A stretch of 64,000 nucleotides of DNA from Whalleya microplaca (Eukaryota; Ascomycota; Sordariomycetes; Xylariales; Xylariaceae), in NCBI GenBank assembly GCA_022497155.1, contig MU385741.1, positions 62,001-126,000 on the forward strand, given 5' to 3'. The notes below the pieces were generated by a model that saw nothing but the letters and a program-made list of their open reading frames with translations, was not told the origin of the DNA and searched no databases. Positions 24,194-38,075 of the stretch are shown here, in pieces. Made by a program: the position numbers and the translations under genes. Position 1 is the first letter of the stretch, and each line of letters begins with the position of its first letter.

Positions 24194-27100
24194 ATAATGA
24201 GGACAGTGAGTACTTCGTAGATGGATGAATAATAGGCGACGTGGTTTATTACGAGTACAGTACTTACACTGGAGGGCGGGTGTGCGACAGGCTGATGAGG
24301 AAGGGCACGTTAGTAGGTTAGGTAGGTTCGGTGATTCCAGGCCGGCCAGGTCTGAATCTGCATGCCAAGACAGCGCCAAGATACAGGTAGCGCGAGCCCT
24401 ATCTACCCTATGAAGTAAGGAACCTAGGAGCTTACATGTGGCTCTTGTCAGTAAAAATAGGAGAGTCAGCGAACCAAAGAAGAGTCAATGATACCAGCCA
24501 GTGACACACAAACACTTCGTTACATACGCAAAAGGTGTAAGTCAACCGGTTATCAGACGAATTATGCATTCCTAGCACTACGGCCTTTATCCACTCAACT
24601 AGTTAGCAAATACCGGGTATAAAAGGGCGGGAAAAAGACAACAGACACATTGTGACCGCGGAGTGGATTCATTCACTCATCCGTCTGTCTTACGACTGAC
24701 TGCATTGCGAGCTCCATCAGAATGGATACTGATTATAGTGCTTAGGTAGCCAGTGTCTTTTTTTCCTCTTTCCCTCTTTCGTCTCGGTCTTATTATTTAT
24801 TGTATTATGTACAGTATTATGTACAAGCGAATACTTTCCTAGTTAGCTGGGCTGCTTGATCAATTATTACCTAAAGTAAGTGTGATGTCAACAGAGTTTG
24901 TGTTATACGTGTGTGCCCTGGGGACATTCCTAGCACCAACCCGTGTTCCTATCACATGTAACTAAGCCTCAAGCTTCTAGAACAAGAGCCATAAGATAAT
25001 CAGTTATGCCTGAGAGTTGCGAGTCGCGTTCTACGTGGGTTGCTGCTAACCTGAAGACTCAAGACTTAGCGAAGCGTGTGCGTTACATCCCGTCTCTTGC
25101 CAGGTGCCCGATAGAAGATAGAGTAGCCAATCCCGTGATAGACATCTCCCTACCTATATATAGTGAAACGGAAGTGTCAAGAGGCAGTTGTTCACATACA
25201 TACTTAGCCTAACTCTTGGGTATCCGTTGTTTCTCGATTGATCGACCTACATAGAGGCTAATGTGACTTTGTTTCAGCTACTTCCTTGATTCATACTGAC
25301 TCAGGATGCATCTTTTCTTTCACGGGTGCCACCCGAGTCTCCTCTCCGAAGATCCAACTCACGGACTCAGAGGAGCATCTACGCAAAGACATATGTAAGA
25401 GTCTTAGACGTGGCAGACATTATAAGCCATCAAGCCTTAATACCTAGCAGCAGATAGTGCTAGTACCTATGTATGTACTATCTAATGCTTTCTTTCTAGT
25501 CAGTATAGTCGTCTATTCCCATATCGGTCTAGCCTCAGCTTGTGCTGTGAGCCTTTAGACCTGCATCAGTGGAGTGCAGATGGGGTTGGAGTTAGGTTGT
25601 CAATGGTACGATTGGTTCCATACCAGGTTTTGTCTACTTTGCGACTCCGTCCGTGGGGACCTGGGAGAGGGCTTGATAGGTAGAATCGTTACCGACGACT
25701 TGATCAACTCCGATTTAACCCATCTACACATATTCGCGGCTTTCCGAGCTATATACATACTTCTACGGCTAACAGCAACCATGCTTTTCGGTAAGTCCCG
25801 TAGCTGCTATTGCTTGGTTCCCATCTCCGCTTGGTCTCCCCCCCTCTTCTCTAAAGCCTATTTTTATTCTCCGGGGTCTGTCTCTCCCTGCGCTTCAATC
25901 TGCACCTCGTCCGGAACACGATGATTGACCGCCGATCCGGCTATTGGCTGTGGGAGGTCCTGCGAGGCAGCGTGGCCAGCAGCATCCCGGCTGGATTCCA
26001 CCTGGCTGGGGCCTATCAGCGGCCGCAGACGATTCCAAGAGGGCTTCTCCTGCAGAGGCTATTACTCACTACGCCAGACTTCTGGGCGGCGGCCAATACA
26101 CCTGCCCTGTCCTAATCTCGGCTACTGGGATAGCAGAGCTCGTGGTGACCTTGGGATTCCCTGGTTCGCACCATGCTCTTCTCCGCCTGCTTAAGTTGCC
26201 TCCCTTGGCCTGTCATCTGCGAGATCTGCAACCTGCTCACGGGATTGGTCCACCAAACGCCTGCGGCTCCGCGTAGGCGTCGGCAAGGGTGCTGCTCGAC
26301 TTGTGGGGCCGGACCGGTGAGGTTAGGGAGAATCTAGGCTAGGACCGGGATTGAATCTACATTTACATAGATACCGGGGGGGTTGCCATCCAAGCTCTCT
26401 CTCCTTACAACTTTAGATAAGGTAATCTTTATTCTTCTCGCGACATACCGATAGTTCGCCAAGAACTCTCGTTCGTTCGGCATTGTGGATCGTGGGGAGC
26501 GGGCAATCTCTTTCCTAAACCGAATCTCACATGGCAAAAGCACAAGAGCGAGTTCGCACGTCGACCATGTCGTGATGTGTACGGGATTCGCTTCGTTACT
26601 GACCGTATCACACATTTCAACCACGTCAGTCCTTTTGCCGAGGCCCTGTGCGGATACACTCGGGATTGACTAACTCTCTCCAAGTGCGTTTTTTTGTCAT
26701 GATGCCTCAACTGGTACATACATAGCAAATGCGTGCTATGCCCTCAGCCATCCGGGAGCATTTCCTCGATGCCCACGTAGCTCAACAGTCTAAAAATACC
26801 CATCGTCCTCCAAAATGTTGGGAGGCGGTCGCGACATAGCCCGCAGGTCTCCAAGTGCCACGATATATATGTAACATACGGGTATCGTGACCACAGGCTC
26901 GAAATGCTAGGTGATGTGGCGGCCAGATTGAGCTGTTGAGAGCTCGCCGATCAGGTTTTACGGAGTAGGACGCATAGCAATATAGTCGGTATTGTTTTCT
27001 TGCTCGTCCAATGTTTCCGTCCCTCTCGTGCAGAGGCGCGCATATGTACGTAAGAAGGACCCCTTCGAGAGGCACCAAACTATTAAGCTGCTTCGGCACG

Positions 27101-27836
27101 CCAGTTCTCCCCAGTCAGATAGATTATGTAGCAGCCGAGCAAGGTGCTGCGCGAGAAGGTGCTGACGTTGGCCACGCTTGCAGGTCGCATTTGGACCTGA
27201 CCACCCTGGTGATTGGTTCTGTCATGGCTCCCCCATCGGCCCCAGCCGGCCGCTTGACAGCAGACCCTGTATATGTGCTTCATTACTAGATACGGCCATC
27301 GTCAGGGGGGATGAGTCGACGGAGACACCTGTCTAAGTCGTTAGCTTGGTCGTGCCGGATAGATAGACACCCTCGCTTGGACAGGGTACAGCTCAGCAAA
27401 TATGGGGAAGGGGAGGGAGAACGAGTCAGTCAGTTTGGTTTTTTTTTTCTCTTAAGTCATTTGATTCATTAAGCCATGCCCTCATCGTAAGTACCCTGAT
27501 CGACTCTAACCCATACCGTATGTATACCGCCGTGTCCAGCTAGGCATCATTACCCAGAGATCAGAAAAACAAGGAAAGATCCGGATCACGAGACATGTCA
27601 AAAAAGACCCACGGAAACCCAAACAGACACCAATGAAGGGGATCCAATACACTGACAAGAAATGCCAACACCTATGTCAATCCCTGGATACCCCCCCCTG
27701 CCACAAACGCAAGTAAGCAATACAATCTGATCACTAGTGTCTCTGCTCCTGCTTCCCTTCCCGAGCCCGCTTCCCCTGAGTTCTGAGTCTTGGCTCGAAA
27801 AACGGCTGCAGCAATTTTTACTCTTCCTCTCGTCGT
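23307..27836. other. 4.5 kb gap with no convincing gene
   Basis: This is the largest gap in the gene-dense part. It includes the WBP2-like promoter and the 3' flank of the GBD/FH3 gene. Frames of 60-116 codons occur (for example 23719-24063 plus and 25574-25924 plus), but none shows recognisable motifs or a splice-compatible partner. It holds a CTG repeat (24152-24192) and a GC-richer island at about 25920-26280, open in all three forward frames. A long non-coding transcript or an unrecognised small gene cannot be excluded. Confidence 0.4.
24152..24192. repeat. (CTG)n trinucleotide repeat, about 13.7 units
   Basis: A perfect run of CTG (CAG on the minus strand) over 41 bases in non-coding DNA. 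In one minus-strand frame it would encode poly-Gln, but that frame has no gene-like surroundings. Confidence 0.95.
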
Positions 27837-30380
27837 CTACAGGACCCAGTTGTCACTCGCTTTCGCGTTCGGGGCAGGCGAGCCGTTCGCGCCGCCGTTG
27901 TTATCGAGGTTGAAGTCGAGCTTGGGCATCTCGATCCTGGGCGGAGCCTCGTCCTCCTTCTTCTTGCCCTTGCCGCCGCCGCCGCCGCCGCCTCCGGCGT
28001 GCTTCTTGGCGGGGCTGCCGCGCTCGGTGCGCGGCCCGTACCGGACGTCGCGCACGTCCCAGCCGTCCTCGGCGGCGGCGGCGGCCCAGGTGCGCAGGGC
28101 GTCGTGGACGCCGGGGTAGAACTTCTCCTTGCACAGGCGCAGGCTGCCGCCCATGCAGCGCTCCCAGCCGGAGATCTGCAGCAGCCCGCGCAGCCGGTTG
28201 CGCTCCTCCGCCGTCGGCGTGCACGCCAGGATCGCGTTCAGCAGGTCCAGGTGCGACGCCAGGTAGTTCGTCGCGTCCCACTCCACCCCGCCCACGTACG
28301 GCGCCGCCGGCACCGGCGGCCGCTCCTGCGGGAAGTGCTGCTGCATGTACGTCATGCTGTCCACGCCCGACGGCTCCCCCTTGGACTCCTTCTCCCGGGG
28401 TAGGTAGACTACGTTCAGGTGGTGCAGGAATATCCAGAACACCTCCTTGGTCACGCCCACGGCCTCCTTGCACCATACGCGGTACGGGCGTTCTCGGCGC
28501 ATGCCCATGACGAAGTCTACGGGCCGCTGGTCATCCTTCGGCTCGGGGTCGCGTAGATGGCCTAGCACCGTTCTGACGCGCACGTAACGGTCTTGGGGCG
28601 GGGCTGATTGTATGTAGGTAAACAGAACGGATGTGATGATGCCGCGGGTCGTGAACTCGCTGGGCCCCTTCTTCTCGGGGTCGAACAGCATGTGTAGAAC
28701 GGCGGGGAAGAGCGTGGCTTGGATCGAATGTAGGTACTGCAGGGCAAGGGCCGTAGTGCATAGTGCCTTGAGACAGAGGAGGTTCTCGTGCAAGAGGGCG
28801 TCCTCATGTTCCTCTCTAGTTCAGGTTTAGTATCGTGACCATAAGCTTATCAAGAATCGTTAGTAGACTCACCTCCATTCAACATCCATAATGCGGTGTA
28901 GTAGGCCCACGATCTCCTGCATCCCTCCTTGCCGGATGAACTCCTCGGTCCAAGTCACCGTTTCGTTCCGCAGCAGGAGACGTAGCTTGTGCAACTTGCC
29001 AACTTCCACCTGCTCTGGTACTTGCACCTTACGCAGGTAATTCACGAAATCCAGAGGTCCATGCTGCGATTTCATCTTCGACAGCAGACCACCGCCCGAG
29101 CTAGACCCGACCGACGAAGGCCGTTCACTGACCACGCTGTCCGTGGATCTGCTCCGGAAATGTCTTCCTAAGGTACTGTCACCTTTCTGTTTCTTCGATG
29201 GCGAACGCGACTCCGACTTCTTGCGGCCCCTCGAGAGCGTGAAGCTTCGACCTCGAGGTTTCTTCACCTTGGCGTCTGGAGTCTCCTGGATGCCTGTCAT
29301 GCTCGTGTCACTATCGTGACTGTCAGGCCGGGCATTATTCACGCCTCGGCTCTCAGCCCAGTCTTGTCGGATGAACTCCATTTTGATGGTATTAGCTAGG
29401 TTTCTCATTTTGTATCTCTGGTGTTCGGGGATGTTCCGTCGATCTAGCATCGCTTCCAGATGCTTGTCGATGTCCTTCGGGTTGAGCACAAGCTCAGAAG
29501 ATACTTGGATAGACGCCGGCCTCTCCTTTGTCACTGACCCCGTCCCGCTGGCAAACATTCTAAGTCCCCGTTGTATTTTCGACGGTGAGCCCTTGGCGCT
29601 GCTAGAGCCCGATCGTGAACTCCCGGCCTGGTCAGTGTCGACCTTGGCTGCCGTATAGCAGACATGATAGGATTGGGGCCGCTCCTTTGTCTTCCGACCG
29701 CTAGACGGCGGGGGGCTAATGAAGACATCCGTATTAGAGGCCAGTCGAGCATCTTTTTCCAATGCTCCACTGGAGAACTGGGCGTAAATGGGAGGTCGGG
29801 TCGTTTCCTGTGGTTTTATAGAGCTAGGCGGTGTGCGGTTCTCCTTGTCCTTCCTAGGGCGGTTTCCCTCCTCGGTAGCCAGGTTTTGCAAGTTTTTCGA
29901 GCTCTTCGGGCGGCTTAACAGCCCTACGAGGTTGGTGGCGGACTTGATCTTCTTCGGTTTGGCCTCCGAGGCATGCTCGTCCTGCTTGCCCTGCTTGGCC
30001 AGCTTGTCGGTACCCTTGACGACGGCCGACTTCAGCGAGAGCGAGTTGAGCGGGTTCTTGCTCGGGGATCCGGGGACGGCCAGTCGGTCCTGTTGCTTGC
30101 TAGGGGTTCGGGAGGGACTGCCGACCTGATTCTGCTGAATCTCGCCCAGGGCGGCCGGGCGGGAGAAGTTGGGGAAGCCCATCCCTTGTGGAGGCGTGAT
30201 TTCAAAGGTTGGGCTCGGTGGGCCTAAAAGGTCGGTGGGTGGTAAGGGGGTGCCATCTGAGTTGGTTCTCCGGTGTATGAATGACCTCAGGACGCTGGAC
30301 TTGGACCGTTCATGTTGGGGCGGTCGCCTGGTGCTGGGAGCAAGGTTCGTAGCAAAATGGTAATCCTCGATCGAGGCCAT
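27837..30380 (-). CDS. Formin-type GBD/FH3 regulatory-domain protein without FH1/FH2
   Basis: Two exons, 30380-28873 and 28815-27837, give 828 residues; the 57-bp intron (GTGAGT...CTAG) joins MDVEWR to EEHEDALLHENLLCLKA in frame. Residues 1-290 are disordered and Ser/Lys-rich. The Rho-GTPase-binding (GBD) region begins near LNPKDIDKHLEAMLDRRNIP (about 297) with IPEHQRYKMRNL. It continues into the armadillo-like FH3 region (LDFVNYLRKVQVPEQVE; LLRNETVTWTEEFIRQGGMQ; VDSMTYMQQHF; SGWERCMGG). These are the N-terminal regulatory domains of diaphanous-type formins. The protein stops after a Gly tract and Lys/Glu patch (about 775-792), with no polyproline FH1 or actin-nucleating FH2. Fungi do have separate GBD/FH3 proteins; a role as a Rho effector in polarity is inferred. 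Confidence 0.88.
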
Positions 30381-30989
30381 TGTGGGTAGAAAGGTATGGG
30401 ATGCCGATGTCCAGGAATGCAGAAATGATGCTAGCTAGTGCCAGTAGAAGTGAAACAAGAATGCTGGGTCTATGAATGGATGGTATGCCTGAATGCTGCC
30501 ATATGTTTTGATGAAAGCTGTTGACTATGACATGGCTGCTTCTGAATGCTGAGTCTCTGCGTGCAGGTGAACGAGTTCAAGCTCGCTCACAGTTGCGTGC
30601 TGGATGAAGATAGTTAGGCAAGTCATTCAATTCTGACAATTGTATCGATTTGGTAAAGTTCTGAATTGGGTGTTGACTCAATACAAATCGAGACTTTGAC
30701 CCAAGACTGAGATCATCCTTTCCGAAGTTTTGGAGCGATGTTGCCACAGCAACCGATAGAAATCTTATCGATAACCCCCACCTCCCCGTCGTCTGTGCTC
30801 AACCCGGACCCCAACTGCCCCACTATCATGCAAAGCTTCCTTCTAGTCGTTCTAGTCGACGGGATCGCCAACTACCTTGCAGCATGAAATTGACCTGATC
30901 CTGCAGAGGCACAAGAAAAGTTGCCTAAGCTACTAAGTCTCGTTCATTTTCGAGGACTGAGAATTCCTCTACAATTTATCTCTCGTACG
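30381..30989. promoter_or_regulatory. Divergent promoter of GBD/FH3 gene and trm8
   Basis: About 610 bp lie between two outward-facing starts. The left part is rich in GAATGCTG-like imperfect repeats (30455-30555). No specific factor site was identified. Confidence 0.45.
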
Positions 30990-31920
<931 letters not shown>

Positions 31921-32827
31921 TTGAAGCACTTCTATATGGCACAGAGCAGACCGATCTGTTGAGGCTGGAAGGCCTGGAACTGGATCGCTTTGAACCATGG
32001 CCTTATATAGGCAGATTGTAGGCCTTGAAAACGTCTATTTACGCTCAGTGATGAGTTCATTAGAGATCAGAACTGCCAACTAGTGCAAAGCAAGTTTTTA
32101 GAAAGCATGGGCCATGAAAGATGGCATGCCAGAAAACATGCTTCCCTCGAGGCCCGCTGAAGGTAGTTATATAAGAGAATTAACTAATCAATGGGTAAAT
32201 GGCTGCTCTCGTCGTGCCCATTATATGGCTTTCCTGCTGATATATATAGGCAGAAGTATATTGACATGCAGTCTTCTTACTTGATGAAAGCCAATATAAC
32301 ATAAGAAAACACACGAGTTCACTTGACCATAAAAGTGAGTAACAATGAAGCAGTCATATCGTTATAGTGGTCTTGACTTCTGGTGACTAGAGCGCTTTAT
32401 AACCAACCTAGGCTATGTTACTGTTTAGTCATTATATCATGTCATTGCTTGTTACAATTGGGACTCCAGCCTAGTCTATACCTAATTCTGCATGACTACA
32501 TATGAGATGCATATCCATCTCAACCTAAATAGCATAAGCTAACAGGAGTTAGAAATGGTTGGGAAATTAAGATATTACTTACTATGACATTCTTTAGTAC
32601 CTAGGCAGCTAGGTAGGCACCCCAATGTACCTACCTGTATGTATACCTATAAGAATAGAATAGGTTAGTAAGTGGCCCGTGCGGGTGTATATAATCGGTG
32701 ATTAGGTACCTGGCCTGACCAGTTGCTGTGACCTTAATCGATAAGCCTTCAACGTCGTCATCCAGACTGCCATAGCTCCTCCACGACCAGAATATGACGC
32801 CGCAATTGAAACGACCTTGAATGGAGT
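31921..32827. other. Intergenic, AT-rich, no gene seen
   Basis: About 900 bp between trm8 and mdm1 in the same orientation. It is AT-rich with several TATATA stretches and short CCTAGGTAGG-type repeats near 32600-32640. It probably holds the trm8 terminator and the mdm1 promoter. Confidence 0.5.
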
Positions 32828-35800
32828 ATGGCTCTGAAGAGGAGAGATGTTACTGTCGCCGGTATTGTCTGCTTCGTCGCCTGGGGATATGCAGTCAGCT
32901 GGTTCCCAACAATACGATGGGCAGGACATGCTTTCGTAGCCGGCACCGCTGTCACTCTTCTGAGTGGTCTGCTCCTCGTACTCCTGACATCTCGAGGCTC
33001 GGCCTATAGTGAACGAAATAGATCGTCACGACCCAATGGAGTCATATTCGCAGGCCCCGAAGCCTGGCGCAAAGAGACCGTGGCCCTGCGAGTTCGACAA
33101 ACATACATCAAGCCACCTCTCTACGCCGACTCTCCCAGCGTATCTCGCGCCTTAGACGAATTGCTCGATTTGATAATACGAGACTTTATCAAGTCATGGT
33201 ACTCGAATATTAGCAAGAACACGGTTTTCACGAACGAAGTAGACAAGGCGATACGATGCGCGCTGGCCAGACTTCGAGACCGGCTATTCGAGATGGACCT
33301 GGTGGAAGTGGTGACAGGCAGGATTATCCCAATATTGACGGCTCACTTCCGAGACTTTCACGAGGCTGAGAGGGCGGTACGCGGTCGCAAGCTGAATCGC
33401 GATGTCACAGAATCAGAAGAACTGGATTTGGCTATAGCAGCGAAGTACAAAGATGGCAAACTACACCCGGCCGCGTCGTTGGCCTACTCGGATACGAAAC
33501 TATTACAGCAGGATCACCTACGCCATTTGGTGGCTGGTATCCTACCGAAGATACTCCCTAATAACATGTTGGACAGTCGGGTTGTGTGTAACTTGATCCG
33601 CGAAATCGTGGCTTGCGCCGTCTTGTCTCCCATCATACAACTACTATCCGAGCCAGACGCCTGGAACCAATTGATGGAGAACTATGGGCGAACTATGCTA
33701 CAGGACCGCTCAACAGTTCGCAAGCTCCGAGCCGCCTTAGATACGCATGCGTCGCCGGCCCCGAAGAGCTCGAAGCCGGTGGCATTTCCTCGACTTGCTC
33801 CGGGAGACGGCGAACGACGGTTTGAGAAGTTCATCCGTACGATCCGTAAGCTGAACAACTTGTCGGATGCAAGGCGATTTCGAAGCGAGGTGGCAAGCCA
33901 ACTGAAGAAAGACTCCCAGAATCCGGGACAGGATCAAGTCTACCTACGTCGACTAGAGATGGGCAAACGATTGCTAGATCAGAGAGTTCAACAATTAGCC
34001 GCGGGCGGCGATAGACGACATGTGCCGCTGGCAAACAATCCGTCACCTAATACCGGAACCTCCAAGCTAGAAAACGCATCTTTAGTTGAGCTGTTGCGTG
34101 ACACGTCGGGCCTTTCCTACTTCATGGAATTCATGGATAGACAACGTCTTATGCCTCTTGTGCAGTTTTGGCTAGTGGTAGATGGCTTTCGGAACCCGCT
34201 GGAAGATGACGGGCTCGATGATGAACAGTTACCTTCGACATTGAGCCCCTGGTCTGAATCTGATCGCAACGATCTCGCTCAGATCGATCAGGTTTACTTG
34301 TCTCGGCCCGAGCTCAGAGTTCCGGCCGAATCTCGACGGGTGATCGGTGAGTTCCTCAACTCAGGGCAGGCGGCTACTCCGGCGCAGTACTACAAGGCAC
34401 GCCAGGCCGTACTAAAAATTCAGAGTCGTGTACTCGAGGATATGCAATCCAAGTATCTACAAGCATTCAAAAAGTCAGACATATTCTACAAAGCTCTAGC
34501 GTCCGAGGAGGCGTCGAGCAACAATTCTCTACCTCAACCGCCTCAGGCAGGTCCATCTACGGGCCCGTCGCTGAACCGAGCTTCACAATCGTACATGGTA
34601 AAACCAACGCCTGTATCAAAGCTGAGCACGAGACTTAATACCTCCAATGCCCAGGTCAGAAGAGGTCTGTCCGCAACGGATCTGAAGGCTGTGGCTACAA
34701 ACGGTAGCGTCACCCCGGATCCGTTGATGGGCCACCGGCGATCGTTGGACGAAACCCCGAATACGTCGCTATTTGATGACGATGACCTGGATAACAACAG
34801 TCCTATGGCGGATTCCGTGCAGAGTCTTCTTGATCAGGACCCTGCAAGGAGCGTACCGGATAACCAGGTTGTCGAGGCGATGGAGGAGGCTCTTAATAAT
34901 ATTATGGAAGACGATCGCCCGCAAACTGCCGAAGATTTGCGCGAGTCTTTATTCGGCCAAGATGATGCGGCTTCGAGCATCTTCTCGGCCCAAGAAAATG
35001 ACTCGGCTAGGGGCTCAATAGACCAGCAGCGTCCTTTACAAGGGGGAAAGGACGTTGAAAAGCCCAGTCTGGCGTCTCTTGGACTCGTTAGTGCCGCATC
35101 TCGAATCGGAGTCTTCATGGACGACGATCTCTTTGGGGACGAAGACGAGCTCCTCCCAGACGACCAGGGTTTCAACGATGAACAGAACGGAGATATTGAG
35201 GATGAGGTGCACGAAGCTGCGCCTGGTGATCTTGGCCTTGCCGAGGCCATCGCTGTCCTAACCAACGATATTGACCGTCTCGCTGCTCAGGAGGCCGTTA
35301 TAGACTCCTTGACAAAGAAAGCAGACTTGACCAATAATACAGCCGAACTCCGCATTCTGCGAAAGTCGAAAGCAAGTCTCCAAAGGGAACTTCGGCGAAA
35401 AGAACTACAAAGGCGGCAATATGTGATCCAGGAAAGCGACAACAGCTTATATGGACGTGCCATCATCAGGATCAAGTCGATCCAGGTGGGCCGCGAGGAA
35501 GACGGTAAAGAGTTCGCTCTTTACGTGGTCGAGGTACAGAGGGACGCGGGCGAGAAGATGCCGGCGGCAACTTGGATCGTGACGCGACGATACAGCGAGT
35601 TTCATGACCTCCATCAGAGACTGCGGACGCGGTACCCATCGGTACGGAACCTCGACTTCCCCCGGCGGAGGATGGTCATGAAGCTCCAAAGTGAGTTTCT
35701 TAAGAAGCGGCGCGAGGCCCTGGAGCAGTACCTCCGCCAGCTCCTCCTTTTGCCCGACGTGTGCCGCAGCAGGGACCTGCGAGCCTTTCTATCGCAGAGT

Positions 35801-36568
35801 GTCATCACGCAGGGGGAGGACCTGATGAGCCGCGAAGACAAGAAAGACATGATGACCCGCTTATACGACTCCGTTACCGATGGCATGGAGGATATCCTGG
35901 GCAACATACCTGTTCTGGACCAGCTTTCTATCGCGGGGCAGAACCTCATCGCCGCGGCCACGAGCCAGATCAGCACGATCCCGCTCAACGGGAACGATGA
36001 CTCGATGACGGCCGCCGAGGCCGAGGCCGAACTCAATGCGTTCGAGAACAAGGAGCTCGAGCCTTTCATCAAGCCGATCTGCGATATCTTCCTCGAAGTG
36101 TTTGGGCTTAACCGGGGCAACAACTGGCTCCGCGGGCGAGCTGTGGTTGTGGTATTGCACCAGATGCTGGGTGGTACCATCGAACGGAAAGTGCGCGACA
36201 ACTTCAAGGTGCTAGTTCAGGAGGATGCTATTCTCAAATACATTGGGATGTTGAGGGACAACATGTGGCCCGGTGGTCAACTCAACAGAAACAAGCAACC
36301 TAGGACATCATCGGAAAAGTCAAAAACTCGCAGGGAAGCAAGTCTCATGCTTGCTACTCTTGTCCCTGACTTGGCTGGGAATGTGGTTGGGCGACTTAAT
36401 GCTCAGGCTGCCAGTCGGAGGATATTTGCCACACTCAATAATCCAAGGCTGAAGTGAGTGCTCTCCTTCATAAATAATACATGAGAGTATACTAACTACA
36501 TACACAGTTCACATCTGGTCTTTACAATATTGGACGAGCTAGTTGACATTCTGTTTAATGAAGGTTAG
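32828..36568 (+). CDS. mdm1: Mdm1-type sorting nexin (PXA-RGS-PX-nexin C)
   Basis: Two exons, 32828-36453 and 36508-36568, give 1228 residues. The 54-bp intron has a textbook branch site (TACTAAC) and adds the last 19 residues, SHLVFTILDELVDILFNEG. The N-terminus has two hydrophobic segments (about 9-26 and 32-54) that would anchor it in the ER. Domains in order are PXA (about 101-285), RGS (about 415-560), a long acidic/Ser-rich linker, a coiled coil near 815-860, PX with WIVTRRYSEFHDLHQRLR (about 868-995), and the nexin C region beginning ELEPFIKPICDIFLEVFGL (about 1075 to the end). This is the architecture of yeast Mdm1 and animal Snx13/14/19/25, tethers at ER-vacuole/lysosome and lipid-droplet contacts. 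PX binding to phosphoinositides is inferred from the family. Confidence 0.95.
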
Positions 36569-38075
36569 ATATTGGCGGGCATGGGTGCAATAGGCAGTTG
36601 AGCTTTCTTTTGCGCAGCATAGCACCGGCGTTAGGACCTATTCGTTATGCGACGTTCTTGGGAGACTATTTCTATGCCCAATCGGTATTGTATTGCATAG
36701 ACGGCCTCGTTTGTTTTCTTCGTTGAAAAGAGATACCACGTCATCACAGAGAGTAATGGAAGAAAGGAAATGAAGTAATCGCATGGTAGAGACTTGTACG
36801 TGTAGGATTAGCACCCAAGAGTCTAACTTACAAAGCAAGCCAATCAAGTGTACAAACTCGAATTCACAAATATGTTATGCTCGTATAGTAATAAGGGCTA
36901 TATATTAAGACTTCTCATTCGAAACAGTATACGATTTACTATCGTGACTCCTGACTGAGACTGACCAACTTTTTTATAGTCTAAAGGCCTAGCTCTATCC
37001 GCAAACTTGATTTCCTCACGTAATCCATATCCATCTGCCCACATGCCTCCATAGCACTATAGTAGTTTCCAGTAGGCAATGCCGTGGTGATAAGGCTTGT
37101 GGCGGGAACCTGCAGAAGCGGCCAGGCGTTGAGGGGAGAGGCGCCTGTAGAGGAGGGTAGACAGGGTGGAGGAGGCGACCAGGGTATGCGAATGGCCCGT
37201 GCAGCACGGAACTTCTGTACGAAGGCGTATGTACATGTATTCCGTACCTAATGTATGTACTGCGAGTATGTACCTCACGTGCAGGGGTGTTCGAAAAGTC
37301 CAACCAGAGCCAAACCAGATGGACAGGATGGACTCGACTCCACACCCACCGCTGACCCCATCTGCACCCATCTGCACCCATCTGCCATGCCATGCTTAGG
37401 TGCTGCTAGGTTTTTCCTCCCACCTCCTCCACACTTTTCTACAGTTCTCATCCGACCTACCTGATCATTGGAAGCGACGCTGTACAGCATACAATCGCAC
37501 CTTCGTATTGGGCGATTTTGATTACAGTACCTCGATACAACGCACCACCACCTGCACCTTGACATTTGGTATTTACTTACACGACCTCCATCGGCGGCCG
37601 GGATATAAGCGCTACCTGCTCCCTCCCGCCCAACCACAGCAATATTCCTTTTTTCCATCCGTGCCGCACCTGGGGATATTGCTCGAGCATTCCCCCACCC
37701 TCCCTCACTACCTACCTACCTACCTCATCATCTGTCTGCATCAACGATCAATGCGACGACCTCTACTCGATTGATCTTTCTCGGTGATATTCCTTCTTCT
37801 CCTCCATCCTGTTCGGTCGCCGTTCAATCAATAGGCCGGGCCGTCAAGACTTTTCTTCTTCCTTTCGCATCTCCTCCAGCCTGCCTTGGATACCTTCTGC
37901 CTGTCACGGTTTTTGCGAAATCTTCAGGCTCGGGCTCCCCTAGGTTCCTTACGGCGAACACTGGACTGGACTGGGGATCAATCTCGATTTAATCTCCATT
38001 CATCTCATCACCTCTTGGCCTTGGATCGCAACAAACAAACCAACAAAATAATAGTATAACCAACCGATTGCAACT
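36569..38075. other. Intergenic; promoter and C/T-rich leader of the SR-protein gene
   Basis: No gene is seen. Short tandem repeats include CATCTGCACC units at about 37361-37386 and CTAC units at about 37708-37725. The last 450 bases are strongly pyrimidine-rich, as in the long 5' UTRs of highly expressed fungal genes. Frames up to 127 codons on both strands overlap and lack motifs. Confidence 0.5.

Noticed and set aside
27901..28476. 191-codon Arg/Gly-rich minus-strand frame
   Set aside because: It is an alternative frame of the GBD/FH3 exon, driven by its high GC content.
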